64,000 nt of DNA from contig NC_135550.1 of NCBI RefSeq assembly GCF_964340395.1, positions 24,334,176 through 24,398,175 of the forward strand, read 5' to 3'. Position 1 is the stretch's first letter; each line of letters opens with the position of its first letter. Positions 38,101 through 48,502 of this stretch are shown here, in pieces. Under the pieces are notes generated by a model. The model did not search any database. It saw only the letters and a list, made by a program, of their open reading frames with translations, and was not told the DNA's origin. The position numbers were made by a program, and so were the translations under genes. The stretch comes from Glandiceps talaboti (taxonomy: Eukaryota; Hemichordata; Enteropneusta; Spengelidae).

Positions 38101-41100
38101 TCTGACCTGTTCATAGACAATAAGTCCCCATTCTCTTGAAGTCTTCAACAAGTAAGTCCAAAATTCCTAAAAAATCAAACATTTATGAATAAATTAGGAA
38201 AAACCACTGACATTTAAATAGCTGAAATACGGTACATAATATTCAAATTTTGCACCCTGCAGAGATTTCTAAATATTCCTGTGTGATTTCAATTTTTCAA
38301 TAATTCAAGGCAATTTTCAAAATGGACAAGACGTATACTTTACATCATCCATTGGGAGCGCATACTCTGTGTCCTTCTCAATAATAAAGTCAAACTGTCC
38401 ACCATTTTGTTTTGCATAATCAGTATCACCAGACCTACAGAAAGAAGATAATTGTAGAAAGAATGAATTTTGATTTGTAACATTTCTAATGCAAAAATTA
38501 TTTCACTATGTTGTCAGAAATTTGTGTAAAATTTGGCATCAAAAATAGATTATTTTGATATACAAAAGGACAAAAAGATATGATTTGTCAGAAATAACTT
38601 GGTATGGATCGATATACATACCACCATCTGTTGTGTGCCTGTATAGGGAGATCGATCTTATCAGACAGGTACCTGAAAAATACAAGAGCAGATCATCAAA
38701 ATAGGCGAGGAAAAAGTAAAAACGTGGAAGGCTTTTCACAATATACCATTAGATACCAGTAGTTTGTGCCTTGAGTAATACCATATGAATACTATCATAG
38801 ACAGTGGAGAAGATTTATTGTCCACTGTCTATTATTCTGTATAATACTGCTTACTGTTGCTTTACACTCACTTCCCTTGTCATGGTGGAATGCTAACATA
38901 AGAAACGATGTGGGGGGGGGGGGAGTAATTGGTTTCTTTTAGTATTAATTTATTTTTTAAATGTACTACTTTGTCATCAATAAATATGTACAAACTTACA
39001 TCAGTCCATGTGGAAATATATCTGGCATTGCTGTCCAGTTCTTGCAGCCACCCCGTTCTCCTTTAAAATACCACCATGAGTCTATCATCCAATATCTGAA
39101 ATACATCAAATAATTGAATAAACTTCAACTCAACTGAAATGTTATACATGTATTACTATCAACTATCAAACCTATTTCCCAAGAATTAGTTGTGGTATTA
39201 AAATCTTATAACATTTCTTAAACCAAATTTGCATTTTCTATCTAATAATTTACCATCTACACATCCCAACATATATCTCCACCAAACTGCAGAGCAGTCT
39301 ACTCAGTAGAGTTCAGGAATTTAAACATTTTGTTTACCCACATTATGGGATATCTTCACTCTATGTTATGCAAATGTAGATATTGTATTCTGGGATATAT
39401 TTACCTGTATGGAATACCCACTGAATCTGCATATATTTTGGCATCCAGCATTGTGTCTTCATAGTTTTTGTTAGGTTCAGTGTGGTAGTAGTAGAAGGCA
39501 CCTGATAATTATACAAATAGTACAAGTCAATCAGTCAGCTTACAATAGCTTAGTAATACTATCTACATATTTCATGTTCAAACTACAATTGATTGATTGT
39601 TTGGTATAACGTAAAGTACACAAGTTCTGAGAAAATTTTTATAGAAAATATTTAATTATGCGATTCAAATAAATCACCTTCATGATAGATATGTCAACTG
39701 TTATTTTATTTGACTTTTATAAGTTTATTTTCATTTGATGAATAGTCATGATAGTACTAAGGTTGTAGAAGGTCAAAGGTCAGCATATTCAAATATGGAA
39801 TTTAATAAATCGCTACGTTCCTGATACCTACCCATGTTTAGTGAATCAAAATGACAAGGTTATCAAAAATCTAACTTTCTCCATTAAAATAGTATCAGAC
39901 AGATTATTGCTAACTTTCAAAAAGTTATTACACAGTAATAAAACAAGAATTTACCATTGTCAGTATAGTAGCCTAGATAGTTCACCATCAGATCTGACTT
40001 CATGGCTGCCTTAGTTTTCCCATAATACCTCAGTAAAACATCACCCCATTCATAGATCGCCTGTAAGTTATTTAAATAGAAATATTGATTAATAATCAGA
40101 TAAATTTTTTGAATCTGTAACATTTTGGGAAACTTCATTCTGTTCATGAATGTATGACTACAGTTGTATTCTGAAAATATAAACTTCTTGTTTCAATGCG
40201 GTAAATTTCAATACCACCATGTACAGAGACAAAATGTCAGCATTTTCCAACTGTTGATTTGGGTGTAAAAATATGATGCTTGCACCTGATTAACGCCTTG
40301 ACCATAATACACAATAGTCTGGTAGTTGAAGTCTTTGGGTATCATGCTGGCATTACCCATAATTCCATAGCTGATGTAGTTACCAGGAAGTTGGAGATGG
40401 TGGGAGCCAGCCATGAACTCAGTGAAGGATGAAATCACCACAGTGTTGAGGGCATTGTCAAAAAGTGCAAGTGGACCTCCATAAAGTCCGTCCTCAATGC
40501 CTACAATTCCATCATGCCACCTTTGAAATTAAAAAAACCATAAGATTTGGGTTTGTGAGGTCATTTCAACAGAACATACCTTTACATCGTTGTATTCAAT
40601 CATACCATAAACAACAAGTCAATGTTAGCAATCAAATATTTGTTGACATGGGGGTGGGGGAGAGAGTTGGGGTAACAGCCCCTGAAGAACAATTTTACTT
40701 GTGCCTATAGGGTCCTCACGGTGATTTTTACACCAAATATGGCCACTAATCAGTAAATAATTACATAAGCAGCTAACATGATGCATTTGCTATTCATGTC
40801 AGAGATGTGGCTGCACATGGACACATGAATGGAAACAAACATTGAAGCACGGACACACAACCCCCCCCCCCCCCCCCCCCCCCCGTGTGAGAGCACCCCC
40901 ACCAACCCACCCATCACCAAATGGATAAACTATCACCAGATGAAAGGGGGAAGGAGGGGGGGGGGTTAAAATAGGCTTGAAGCAAATGTAGAAAAAATGG
41001 AAATTCATACCAACTTACCCTCCCATGTCTGTTGTTTCCAAAAAGAGACCACCGAACGACAGGAATCCCTTTTCACCCTTCTTGCCCTCAATTTTGAAAC

Positions 41101-42459
41101 TAGGAAACCCTGTACATACTCCATTTGACCAGTTGATGCTTGTGCCTTCCAACTCTTCTGGAAAGTACTGTGTGATAGTGTACAAAACAATGTGGCTTTA
41201 TTTTGTGTTTTTAGTTTGTTGACAGTTTGATCTTTTCTGGATAAAAAGTCTAAAACTTACCATTCTCGCAAACCAGAGTTATTATTTCTACCACTACATT
41301 TCGAAATGTAGTGGTAGAAATAGCGAGAATGTTATAAGCTAATGTTGGCAGTATCATCACATTTACTAAATACAACCAACTAAATGTGACCTTTGACCTA
41401 CATGGAGTGGTCTGGCGAGGTGACATATCCATCTGTTACAACATGCACAAGTAATGTCAACTCAAACAAAGTGAAAGATGTAGTTATTGTATGCAAATAC
41501 ATCTGACATATATCACAGGGTATGTAAGTGACATTGACAAGTACTTGACAAGTATTAATGAAATTTAATATTTGAGTTTCAATATTTCATATACCTCAGA
41601 AGACAGAAATATTCCAATAGCAGTAATACGTTAATCCACACCCATATGCTAAACCATCTTCCGACCGCATGGGGGCGGGCTTCAATATACATTCTCCACA
41701 CAAACTTTTTCTTCCACATATAAATTTTGTAAATGTTGTCTCACCTGTGCAAACACAATAGCAGAGATGTCCTGATACACTCTCACACTAGTTCTGATTG
41801 TCTTAGTCCCAGACTTAGCTGACGCTTGCCAAATCAGTGTCTGCAATTCAAACCTTCCTAATACATCACTCCCAGAGGATGGGTTGGTAATGTTTATCAA
41901 TTTCAAACTCTTGTCGGCACTGGTAAACATACTGCCTTCAATGTTGAAGAATGTTGGTCCACTGTTCAACCATGTTTTGTTGTTGATGGTGATGGAATAC
42001 TGGCCATCAGGGGTTAGTGTAATACTTATCCCATCGCTATTGGTCAGGGCAGAACAATAAATAGAACCTGCAATTAAATAAAAGTTTGTTCATGTTGATA
42101 TTTGTAGGTATGCATAAGTAATACAGAGTACTTCCCCAGAGAATTACATTCACTCTGTACATGGATGTGCCAGGCATTTTACCGGGATCGCGTATTTCGA
42201 ATCTAACCCAGTCTGTATTTATCAATTCGCTACGGGGTCTACGTAAATTTATACAGAGCTGCTCGACCCCGGTGTCAGACTGTCGTACGATTGAATGATT
42301 GCAGTGATACAATCAACTTTTCACGATGCTTCTACATCGCGTATTAAACTCGCGTATCTGTCTGCTACAACCATGCTCTGATTGCATGCTACCAAATAGT
42401 ACCATGTACCACTTACCAGTGAAAACTGCGACAAGGGACAAAAATTGCTGCACATTCAT
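33204..42459 (-). CDS. Secreted glycoside-hydrolase-like protein, copy C, 17 exons
   Basis: 759 aa. CDS is complement(join(33204..33444,34020..34165,34553..34693,35156..35228,35637..35745,36153..36294,37511..37687,38107..38166,38344..38434,38622..38672,39000..39095,39405..39501,39955..40060,40286..40520,41019..41167,41745..42067,42417..42459)). Same phases as A and B. Short signal peptide MNVQQFLSLVAVFTG. The candidate active-site strand reads YWMIDSWWYFKG (D323), and RASNDY replaces RASGDY. Exon 4 is 6 nt longer than in A and B, exon 12 is 3 nt longer. In exon 11, 39 of 59 residues match copy A by hand count, so C is the more divergent paralogue except in exons 15-17. The exon 11 donor is followed by eleven duplicates of itself; reading into them meets a stop within nine codons. 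Enzymatic role is inference. Confidence 0.87.
34200..34552 (-). repeat. Relic copies of exon 15 3' end in intron 15, copy C
   Basis: Several degenerate matches to the end of exon 15 lie in intron 15. The plus-strand blocks CCTTGCCAAACCACGTTTGT (about 34325), AACCCAGTTTGTAGTGG (about 34425) and TTGCCAAACCCAGCA (about 34500) echo ACCAAACCCAGCTTGTTGTGG of the exon/donor boundary. Confidence 0.5.
34946..35102. repeat. (CAGA)n-(CGGA)n-(CAGA)n compound microsatellite
   Basis: Tetranucleotide array of CAGA units with a central GGAC/CGGA-rich block (about 34970-35036), in intron 14 of copy C. Confidence 0.97.
36958..37510 (-). repeat. Minisatellite of exon 11 end plus 5' splice site (11 units)
   Basis: Eleven tandem units abut the true end of copy C exon 11 at 37511. 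Eight units are 53 bp and three are 43 bp, which sums exactly to 553 bp. On the minus strand each unit contains the last ~36 coding nt of the exon (TACTGCAGTCAGTTGAA... to ...AACACAG) followed by a GT donor, GTTAGA in 53-bp units and GTAGGA in 43-bp units. Units 4 and 7 share the same private variants (CTTCAGCTGACTG and ACACATC), revealing a higher-order period of three units. The unit nearest the exon differs by one base (TTATAGC). Confidence 0.95.
40861..40884. repeat. Poly-C run of 24
   Basis: Uninterrupted C homopolymer in intron 3 of copy C, next to other C/G-rich runs at about 40895-40965. Confidence 0.95.
41261..41331. repeat. Hairpin with 38-bp perfect palindrome
   Basis: 41284-41321 is a perfect palindrome centred on TTCGAA. 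Outer arms CATTCTCGC and GCGAGAATG extend the stem to 41261-41331 with an asymmetric bulge. It lies in intron 2 of copy C. Confidence 0.85.
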
Positions 42460-42962
42460 GTTGAGAATGAGTTAAGTCGGAAGCCTGTGCGAACGAACTT
42501 TTGATGTTATCACCAATCAATCAGTACAACAACGCATGCAATGACTAAAGGTTGATAAGAGGTCACCAGTCGACCCTTGACCCTTGATCTGCAAATTGAA
42601 TATTACCAAAGGCTATGCGTGTGAGTATTGGAAACTCTATAATATTAGCTCCGGTAGAGGACTGCTAATCCCGTACATGTCATACAATGTGTCAACATTA
42701 TGACAGATAAAGGGCATAAGAAGCCATATAGGGGTCTCCAAGTACGTGACATATGGAATATCATCGTTTCGACTAACGTGGACTAAATTTGTCACGGATT
42801 GGTCATCACGGTACTCGTGATGGTGCCATACCACCTGTCATCTATCATGGCTATACTAGTCTAGTATTGGTTGTATTCATAAATTATCTTTACATGTAGT
42901 GTGGGTCGAAAGTCTTGAAAGTCTTGTGCGATATCATGGGAATGAAATATCTTTCCACCTAT

Positions 42963-43048
42963 CTCTGGATTTATACGCTACGGGGTTTCGACACGTTTTC
43001 TCCCACTCCGAGGAGACGTGTCAAAACCCCGTAGCTATAAATCCAGAG
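42963..43048. repeat. 86-bp fold-back (inverted repeat)
   Basis: Arms CTCTGGATTTATA.GCTACGGGG and its near-perfect complement ending CTATAAATCCAGAG flank a short loop around CTCCCACTCCGAGGAG. This is a small MITE remnant or hairpin. Confidence 0.8.
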
Positions 43049-43865
43049 CTACTTTCCACCAAGAAATTACTATAACAGGTACGTAATTGTTACTCCAATT
43101 AAATATTGATGGCTACAAAGAATGCAAACCAATTTTGACCGTGAAACACAGTTGTACAAAGTCTCTAAGAAATATAGAAGACTAATACCTAATACGTGAC
43201 TGTTTTGTACTCATTGTATGCAAATAGTATTGATGATGTATATGTAATTATCTCATTTGGCGTTCGAAAGATTGGTTTAATAGGTTCACATTTTGCGATT
43301 TGGTGCACTGACATTGTCTTACAGAAAACTATAGTGAACCATGTCTAAGCATCACTAGACATGTAAGATAGCCTAAAGGATGCACCATCTTACCCTCTGG
43401 AATGTAAATACATTTCTAAGGTCGGCAGCTTACACTAGGGTCAGTCGGGTTACCGGTAACACTATAATTTTTATTTGGCCTAATCAGTGATTGATATGAT
43501 TGACTCACGAAATAAAGTCTTTTCTATTTCTTTTCCACAACAGTTGACTTGGTGTTATGTTTTGATATTTGACAGCTGACTTGGTGTTATGTTTTAATAA
43601 TTTGATATAAATGTTGTCGTTGTAGGGAACTCCCTTTTTCCTTTAAGATTATGTGGCATTCAAGTTCTTGTCATTTAACAGCTTTTAACAGAGTAGGGAC
43701 AGTAATAAACATTGCTGTTCAGACACTATCATGCTATATAGAAATGAATTGTTCTATCACAAACCCCAAAACATAGGACCTCTCCCTATTACACTCCCTC
43801 ACAAACAGGATGACACCCCTCCACACTGTGGTTAGAAACCACAGTTGGCATCCAGACTGCCCCCA

Positions 43866-44114
43866 CACGCACACACGCACGTACGTACATACACAAACAT
43901 ACATACATACATACATACATACATACATACATACATACATACATACATACATACATACATACATACATACATACATACATACATACATACATACATACAT
44001 ACATGCATGCATGCATGCATGCATGCATGCATACACACACACATACACATACATACATACATACATACATACATACATACATACATACATACATACATAC
44101 ATACACACACACAC
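43866..44114. repeat. (ACAT)n microsatellite with ATGC block
   Basis: About 250 bp of ACAT tetranucleotides, interrupted by an ATGC block near 44003-44030 and short CA runs. Apparent ORFs of Tyr-Ile-His-Thr or Met-Tyr-Val-Cys are artefacts. Confidence 0.97.
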
Positions 44115-44704
44115 TTCAAATAGTTCAGTCCACTGACCTCATCCCCACCCCACCCCAAAGCAGAAGAACCCGACTGGTCCCTTACCTTGGAATCAATGCT
44201 GTTCGTTGATAGTAGCAACGAAATCATAATAGCTAGAATCTCGTGTAATGTTATAATGTGGCTGTGAATTAAATGGAAAAAAATAGGGCGTTGTCTTAAT
44301 GAATGAATGAATTAATTAATGAAAACTTATAATCTACCTAACATGTTCAATATCTTATATTCATTATGTCTTGACCACACAATGCGAGAGGAGTTAGGGT
44401 ATGAATGAATGAAACATCAGTGTTTTTATAAACTTATTTGGACCGATATCATTTTATCATACCCATATCTACAGTTTACAAGTAATGGTTTTTTTTGACC
44501 ATGAAATAATGAAACCTTTATGTTTTGTAATCATTCATGTATGTATAACAAAGATACTCAATGTAGTACGTATATGCCATGTGTGGGAAGTGCATTCAGT
44601 TTACACACTGTCATACACCCTGTGTGTGTAGTTACTTTTACGATCAGAAATGAAGCGAAAAAGTGACTCTTCAATCTATGGTCAATCAAATATCATTTGA
44701 CTAT

Positions 44705-44819
44705 TTTTTTCTAATGTTCCATTTTTTTTTATTTTTTTTTTATTTATTTATTTATTTATTTTTTTATTTATTTATTTATTTATTTATTTTATTTATTTAT
44801 TTTTTTTTTTTTTGGGGGG
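44705..44819. repeat. (TTTA)n / poly-T tract
   Basis: T-rich low-complexity sequence of TTTA units and T runs, ending in a G run. Confidence 0.92.
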
Positions 44820-45404
44820 GGGAGTTACATGGAATGAGATCAGATCATAATCACATTCCAATACCATGAGGACAAGATATTTTGTACCGGTCTTGGTTGG
44901 GTTGACTCGCTGGTCCAGGATCAAATTGGTTCTCAAAATTTCGATTGATACAGATTTGTAGACATCGTTTATATTTCACACATGACACAAATACATGACA
45001 CACATCCAACTCCGCGAAAGGCCATCAAGCTTAAAAATACCATTTCTTATCATGGTGAACTATGTTAATTGTCCTCGTCGCAAATAAATATAATTACTAA
45101 TAAACTATCCCTGAAAGTGGATGTTTATGGCGTCAACGACAAGTGTGAACAAGGTAGTTTTATGAGTAGATGCGTTCGCCCTATGGAATGTATGTAATAT
45201 AGGTATTAAACATTGGTATTCTAGTTATTTGTTATATTAGTCACGTGACGTATATGAGGTATTGGCGGTGCACCTACGCTCCTTCAAAACCTGTGTTTCA
45301 CAACAAGCCAATCAAATTGCGTGATACCTATTAATGTCGATCAATCATTAGCCAGACCAAAGTTCAACGTAACAGAAAACAAACTCAGAGATATCGCCTT
45401 CAAA

Positions 45405-45606
45405 ATGGCTGCTTCTGTTTCATTGCGTGGTTTGGATGATATTTGAAGTTGGAAACTAGAACTTCCTATTTTTGTCTTTCGTGGATCATCCCCAAGTTTT
45501 TGGTTTAAAACTGAACTTCGTACGATACTAGTGTGGTTAGTTTACAAGCCTCCGTGTTACAGAAAGAATAGACAGGAGGGAGTTGGCGACTGATAATTAC
45601 GTTAAG
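45405..45606 (+). other. Possible 5' non-coding exon of the 1,011-aa gene
   Basis: A strong donor (TTAAG|GTGAGT at 45607) follows a promoter-like stretch with an inverted-CCAAT-type AGCCAATCAAATT at about 45305. Within the stretch is a well-placed ATG (45405) of a 13-codon ORF, which could act as an upstream ORF. The next good plus-strand acceptor before the large ORF is the pyrimidine-rich TTTTTTTCACAG ending at 48391. The link is inference; the 5' end of the exon is not defined. Confidence 0.3.
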
Positions 45607-46015
45607 GTGAGTACAGCTACAGGTACTCAGAGATACAATGAAGTATGTGTTACACTTAGTAATCCTATAGTTGTTATCTCCTATGAGTCCAAACTTACGC
45701 CATATTTAACCACCTGTTTCTACTGCAGTGTAGTGTACTGCGATACGGAATGTGCACGTAAACATCGTTATTTCGTGTATCCTTACTCCAAATTAAAGTA
45801 GGGCGAGGTTGCAGTCAACGCCAGAGTGTTATGTATGATTTGCGTGCATACTTCAGAAGATATAAACCCGTTTAAATGTGTTGACTTTACCGTTTTTGGT
45901 ATCTCTACATAAAGAGATAGTAAACTCACATTACGCTATGTTGATAAATAGAACTTCGTTGGTGGAGGGTCTATGGTTGAAACTGGACTGTGTGGACCAT
46001 GGCTCATCTACACAT

Positions 46016-46287
46016 ACAGTCACTTGTGAGCTAATATTCTATTCAATGATGACCATACTAGTAATACAAAACAATTTCGTAGATATTTACGAATATTCAA
46101 AAAATACCGTCCCAGGTGTTGGCACTTAAAAGCGATATCGTATTAAAACTGTGTCGTTCTTAAGTGCAGACACCGGTGACGTCATTTTTTGAATATTCGT
46201 ATATACCTAGTATAAACTGTATATACGCCATTATTTTGTATTATGACCATCCCACCTTGAATAGAATATTAACTCACAAGTAACTGT
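46016..46287. mobile_element. 270-bp fold-back MITE-like element
   Basis: The two halves are imperfect inverted repeats along their whole length. CACTTGTGAGCTAATATTCT on the left matches the complement of AGAATATTAACTCACAAGT on the right. CGAATATTCAAAAAAT matches the complement of ATTTTTTGAATATTCG. No coding capacity. It fits a palindromic non-autonomous DNA transposon. Confidence 0.75.
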
Positions 46288-48445
46288 GCCCATCTAATAT
46301 ACCTGGTAGTATACACGAAGTATATACGAAGTTCGGGTAACCAAAGTCACCAACAGAACACATAATACATTACAAAGTACCAAAAATAGCAGGGAAAATT
46401 TATAGTTTTTCTAAAGTTTGTCAATTACAAAATTACCTCGTATACCATTATGAAGCAGGCCATCTTTCACGTGCTAACCCGTATTGAGTCCAGTTTCTGT
46501 TGGTATCAACTGGGTGTTAATATTTACGTACCCACCCTTACAATGTGATGATATATATCCGGTTTACGTGAGTGTAGGTTTGTTTACCAATGGTAATTAA
46601 CACGATAGTGATAAATGAATTAAAAGGCGTGAAGTTGTTTGAACAAATCAATATTTTTAGCAAAACATAGCAAACATAATTTCCCTCAACAAAACACTTC
46701 GCAAGTCTTTTACAGCTGTTATTTATTGTAGAATGATTCACACAGAATAAACAGCAAAGACAATAAAAAACGTTCAAATTTATCTACAACATTTAGGCCC
46801 ATAATTCATTTAATGTACATTGTGTATATGACGTAATATTAATTTCAAAATTTCAACGAAAGAAGCCCTTTGAAATGTTCAAGTTGCATGTAAAATGACT
46901 GAATACGCGCCAAAACTAAGTCACAATGACCTTTCACCCACATAAATCCAAATATTATAGCATGTCGTGACGTCATCATGATTGGCAGTACAGCTGTGGC
47001 ACTGAATGATCAAACGATATCAAAGTACACGTTGGTACTGTCAACAGGCAACACTGTACGACTGTAGCGTCATATTCCATTCCCTTTTTTACTTCCACTC
47101 TTAGCATAACCAAAATAAATCACACGTATCTGAAATTTTACTGAGTATTTACTGAATATTAAGTATATCCGATTTATCTGGTCTTAATAAGAACGGTTGG
47201 CATAAACTCAGACCACTAGTGGTCTGGGGTATAAATTATTGATGTAATAGAACTCGTCAAACTCAGGTGAGCCGTAGGTCAATATGAACTAGTTTTGATG
47301 TCTTCGGAATCACTAGGTTGGTACTACCGTTGGTATCGTTTAGTACGTGCATGGTGTAAGTTTATGTTAGATTGGCGATGGAATCTCACTGAAAACTGAA
47401 TAGTAGCTACTTTACTTTTCTTATCTAGCTTAGCGGCGTAATTCAGTTGTTCTTCTGACTACGTAATATATTCCTTAATTAATATTTATTTGTTTGTTTG
47501 TTTGTTTATTTATTTATTTATATCTATTAAGTTAAGTATCAACAGGCTAAAAACCAACGTACAGTACTGCTATCGTTATTAACAAATATTTGTTTGTTTA
47601 CTGGCAAATCATGTGATAACATTATTGGGCCTGTCCATATCCTGTACTATGGAATAAATGTCAATGCATCGAAGTCATGTGAAGAAATTTTTGTTCGATG
47701 TATTAGCATAGGAAATACCATACCATAGGGGCGCGTCAGTTGACAGGTTTAGTACATGCTCAAAATATAATCGAAACGCTGTCACGAGCATCCCATTCAA
47801 CTTTATGTAAATCTCTTTACAACTGTCATTATATTTTGTATCACTATGGAAACGAGTATAAATATGTTCTGTTTTTAATAATAGATTTTTTAGCAAACGT
47901 TTTCAAAGTAGTCAATATGTGATGGTACTTTACTTATGAGACGCTCTCAAATTTAAACATGATAAATTTCATAGCATGTTTGTATGAAAACATCAGATTG
48001 TTTTATATAGCATTGGGCCGTTTTGAAATAACTTCATTAACTTAATTTTAGAAAAAATCATTTGTGGTATTAACTTGCGTAAATATTTACTAAAAATACT
48101 GGATACCTATGATAATATATCAGAAATGTTTTCATATGAACAATTCATTGTACATGTGTTGGTATATCAACATTGGGCAAATCAGACTTAACATGGTCGC
48201 CGTCAAATAGGTTTGACAAGATCTACTACTTCAATCTGTAATTCGGCCACTAGCTGTCGATTCCTTCATTTACCGGCCATGTTGTGGGATATAATACTAT
48301 ACTATACTATATGCATGACAGTACAAATTTCGAATTTGAATCCCAGTCTTGATCATTCTTTATATTAAACTGGACTGCATTTTTTTCACAGGTCATGGTC
48401 CATTCATGTTTATGAATAGTGGCTAAATTTCGAGGTTCCTGGAGG

Positions 48446-48453
48446 TATATATA
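48446..48453 (+). promoter_or_regulatory. TATATATA motif upstream of the 1,011-aa ORF
   Basis: TATATATA 57 nt before the start codon could serve as a TATA box, giving a short leader. It competes with the alternative that a 5' UTR exon is spliced in at 48392. Confidence 0.35.
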
Positions 48454-48502
48454 GGACTGTATCTTTCTTGAAGAAAACTGTGATATTGACGACGGACTCA
48501 TC

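Larger units (their letters stand above)
42460..45400. other. Intergenic region
   Basis: No convincing gene. It contains the copy C promoter side, a fold-back element (42963-43048), an ACAT microsatellite and T-rich sequence. Confidence 0.6.

Noticed and set aside
43734-44136. Repetitive Met-Tyr-Val-Cys and Tyr-Ile-His-Thr ORFs
   Set aside because: Translations of the ACAT microsatellite; the same holds for the CA, ACAAT and CAAT arrays.
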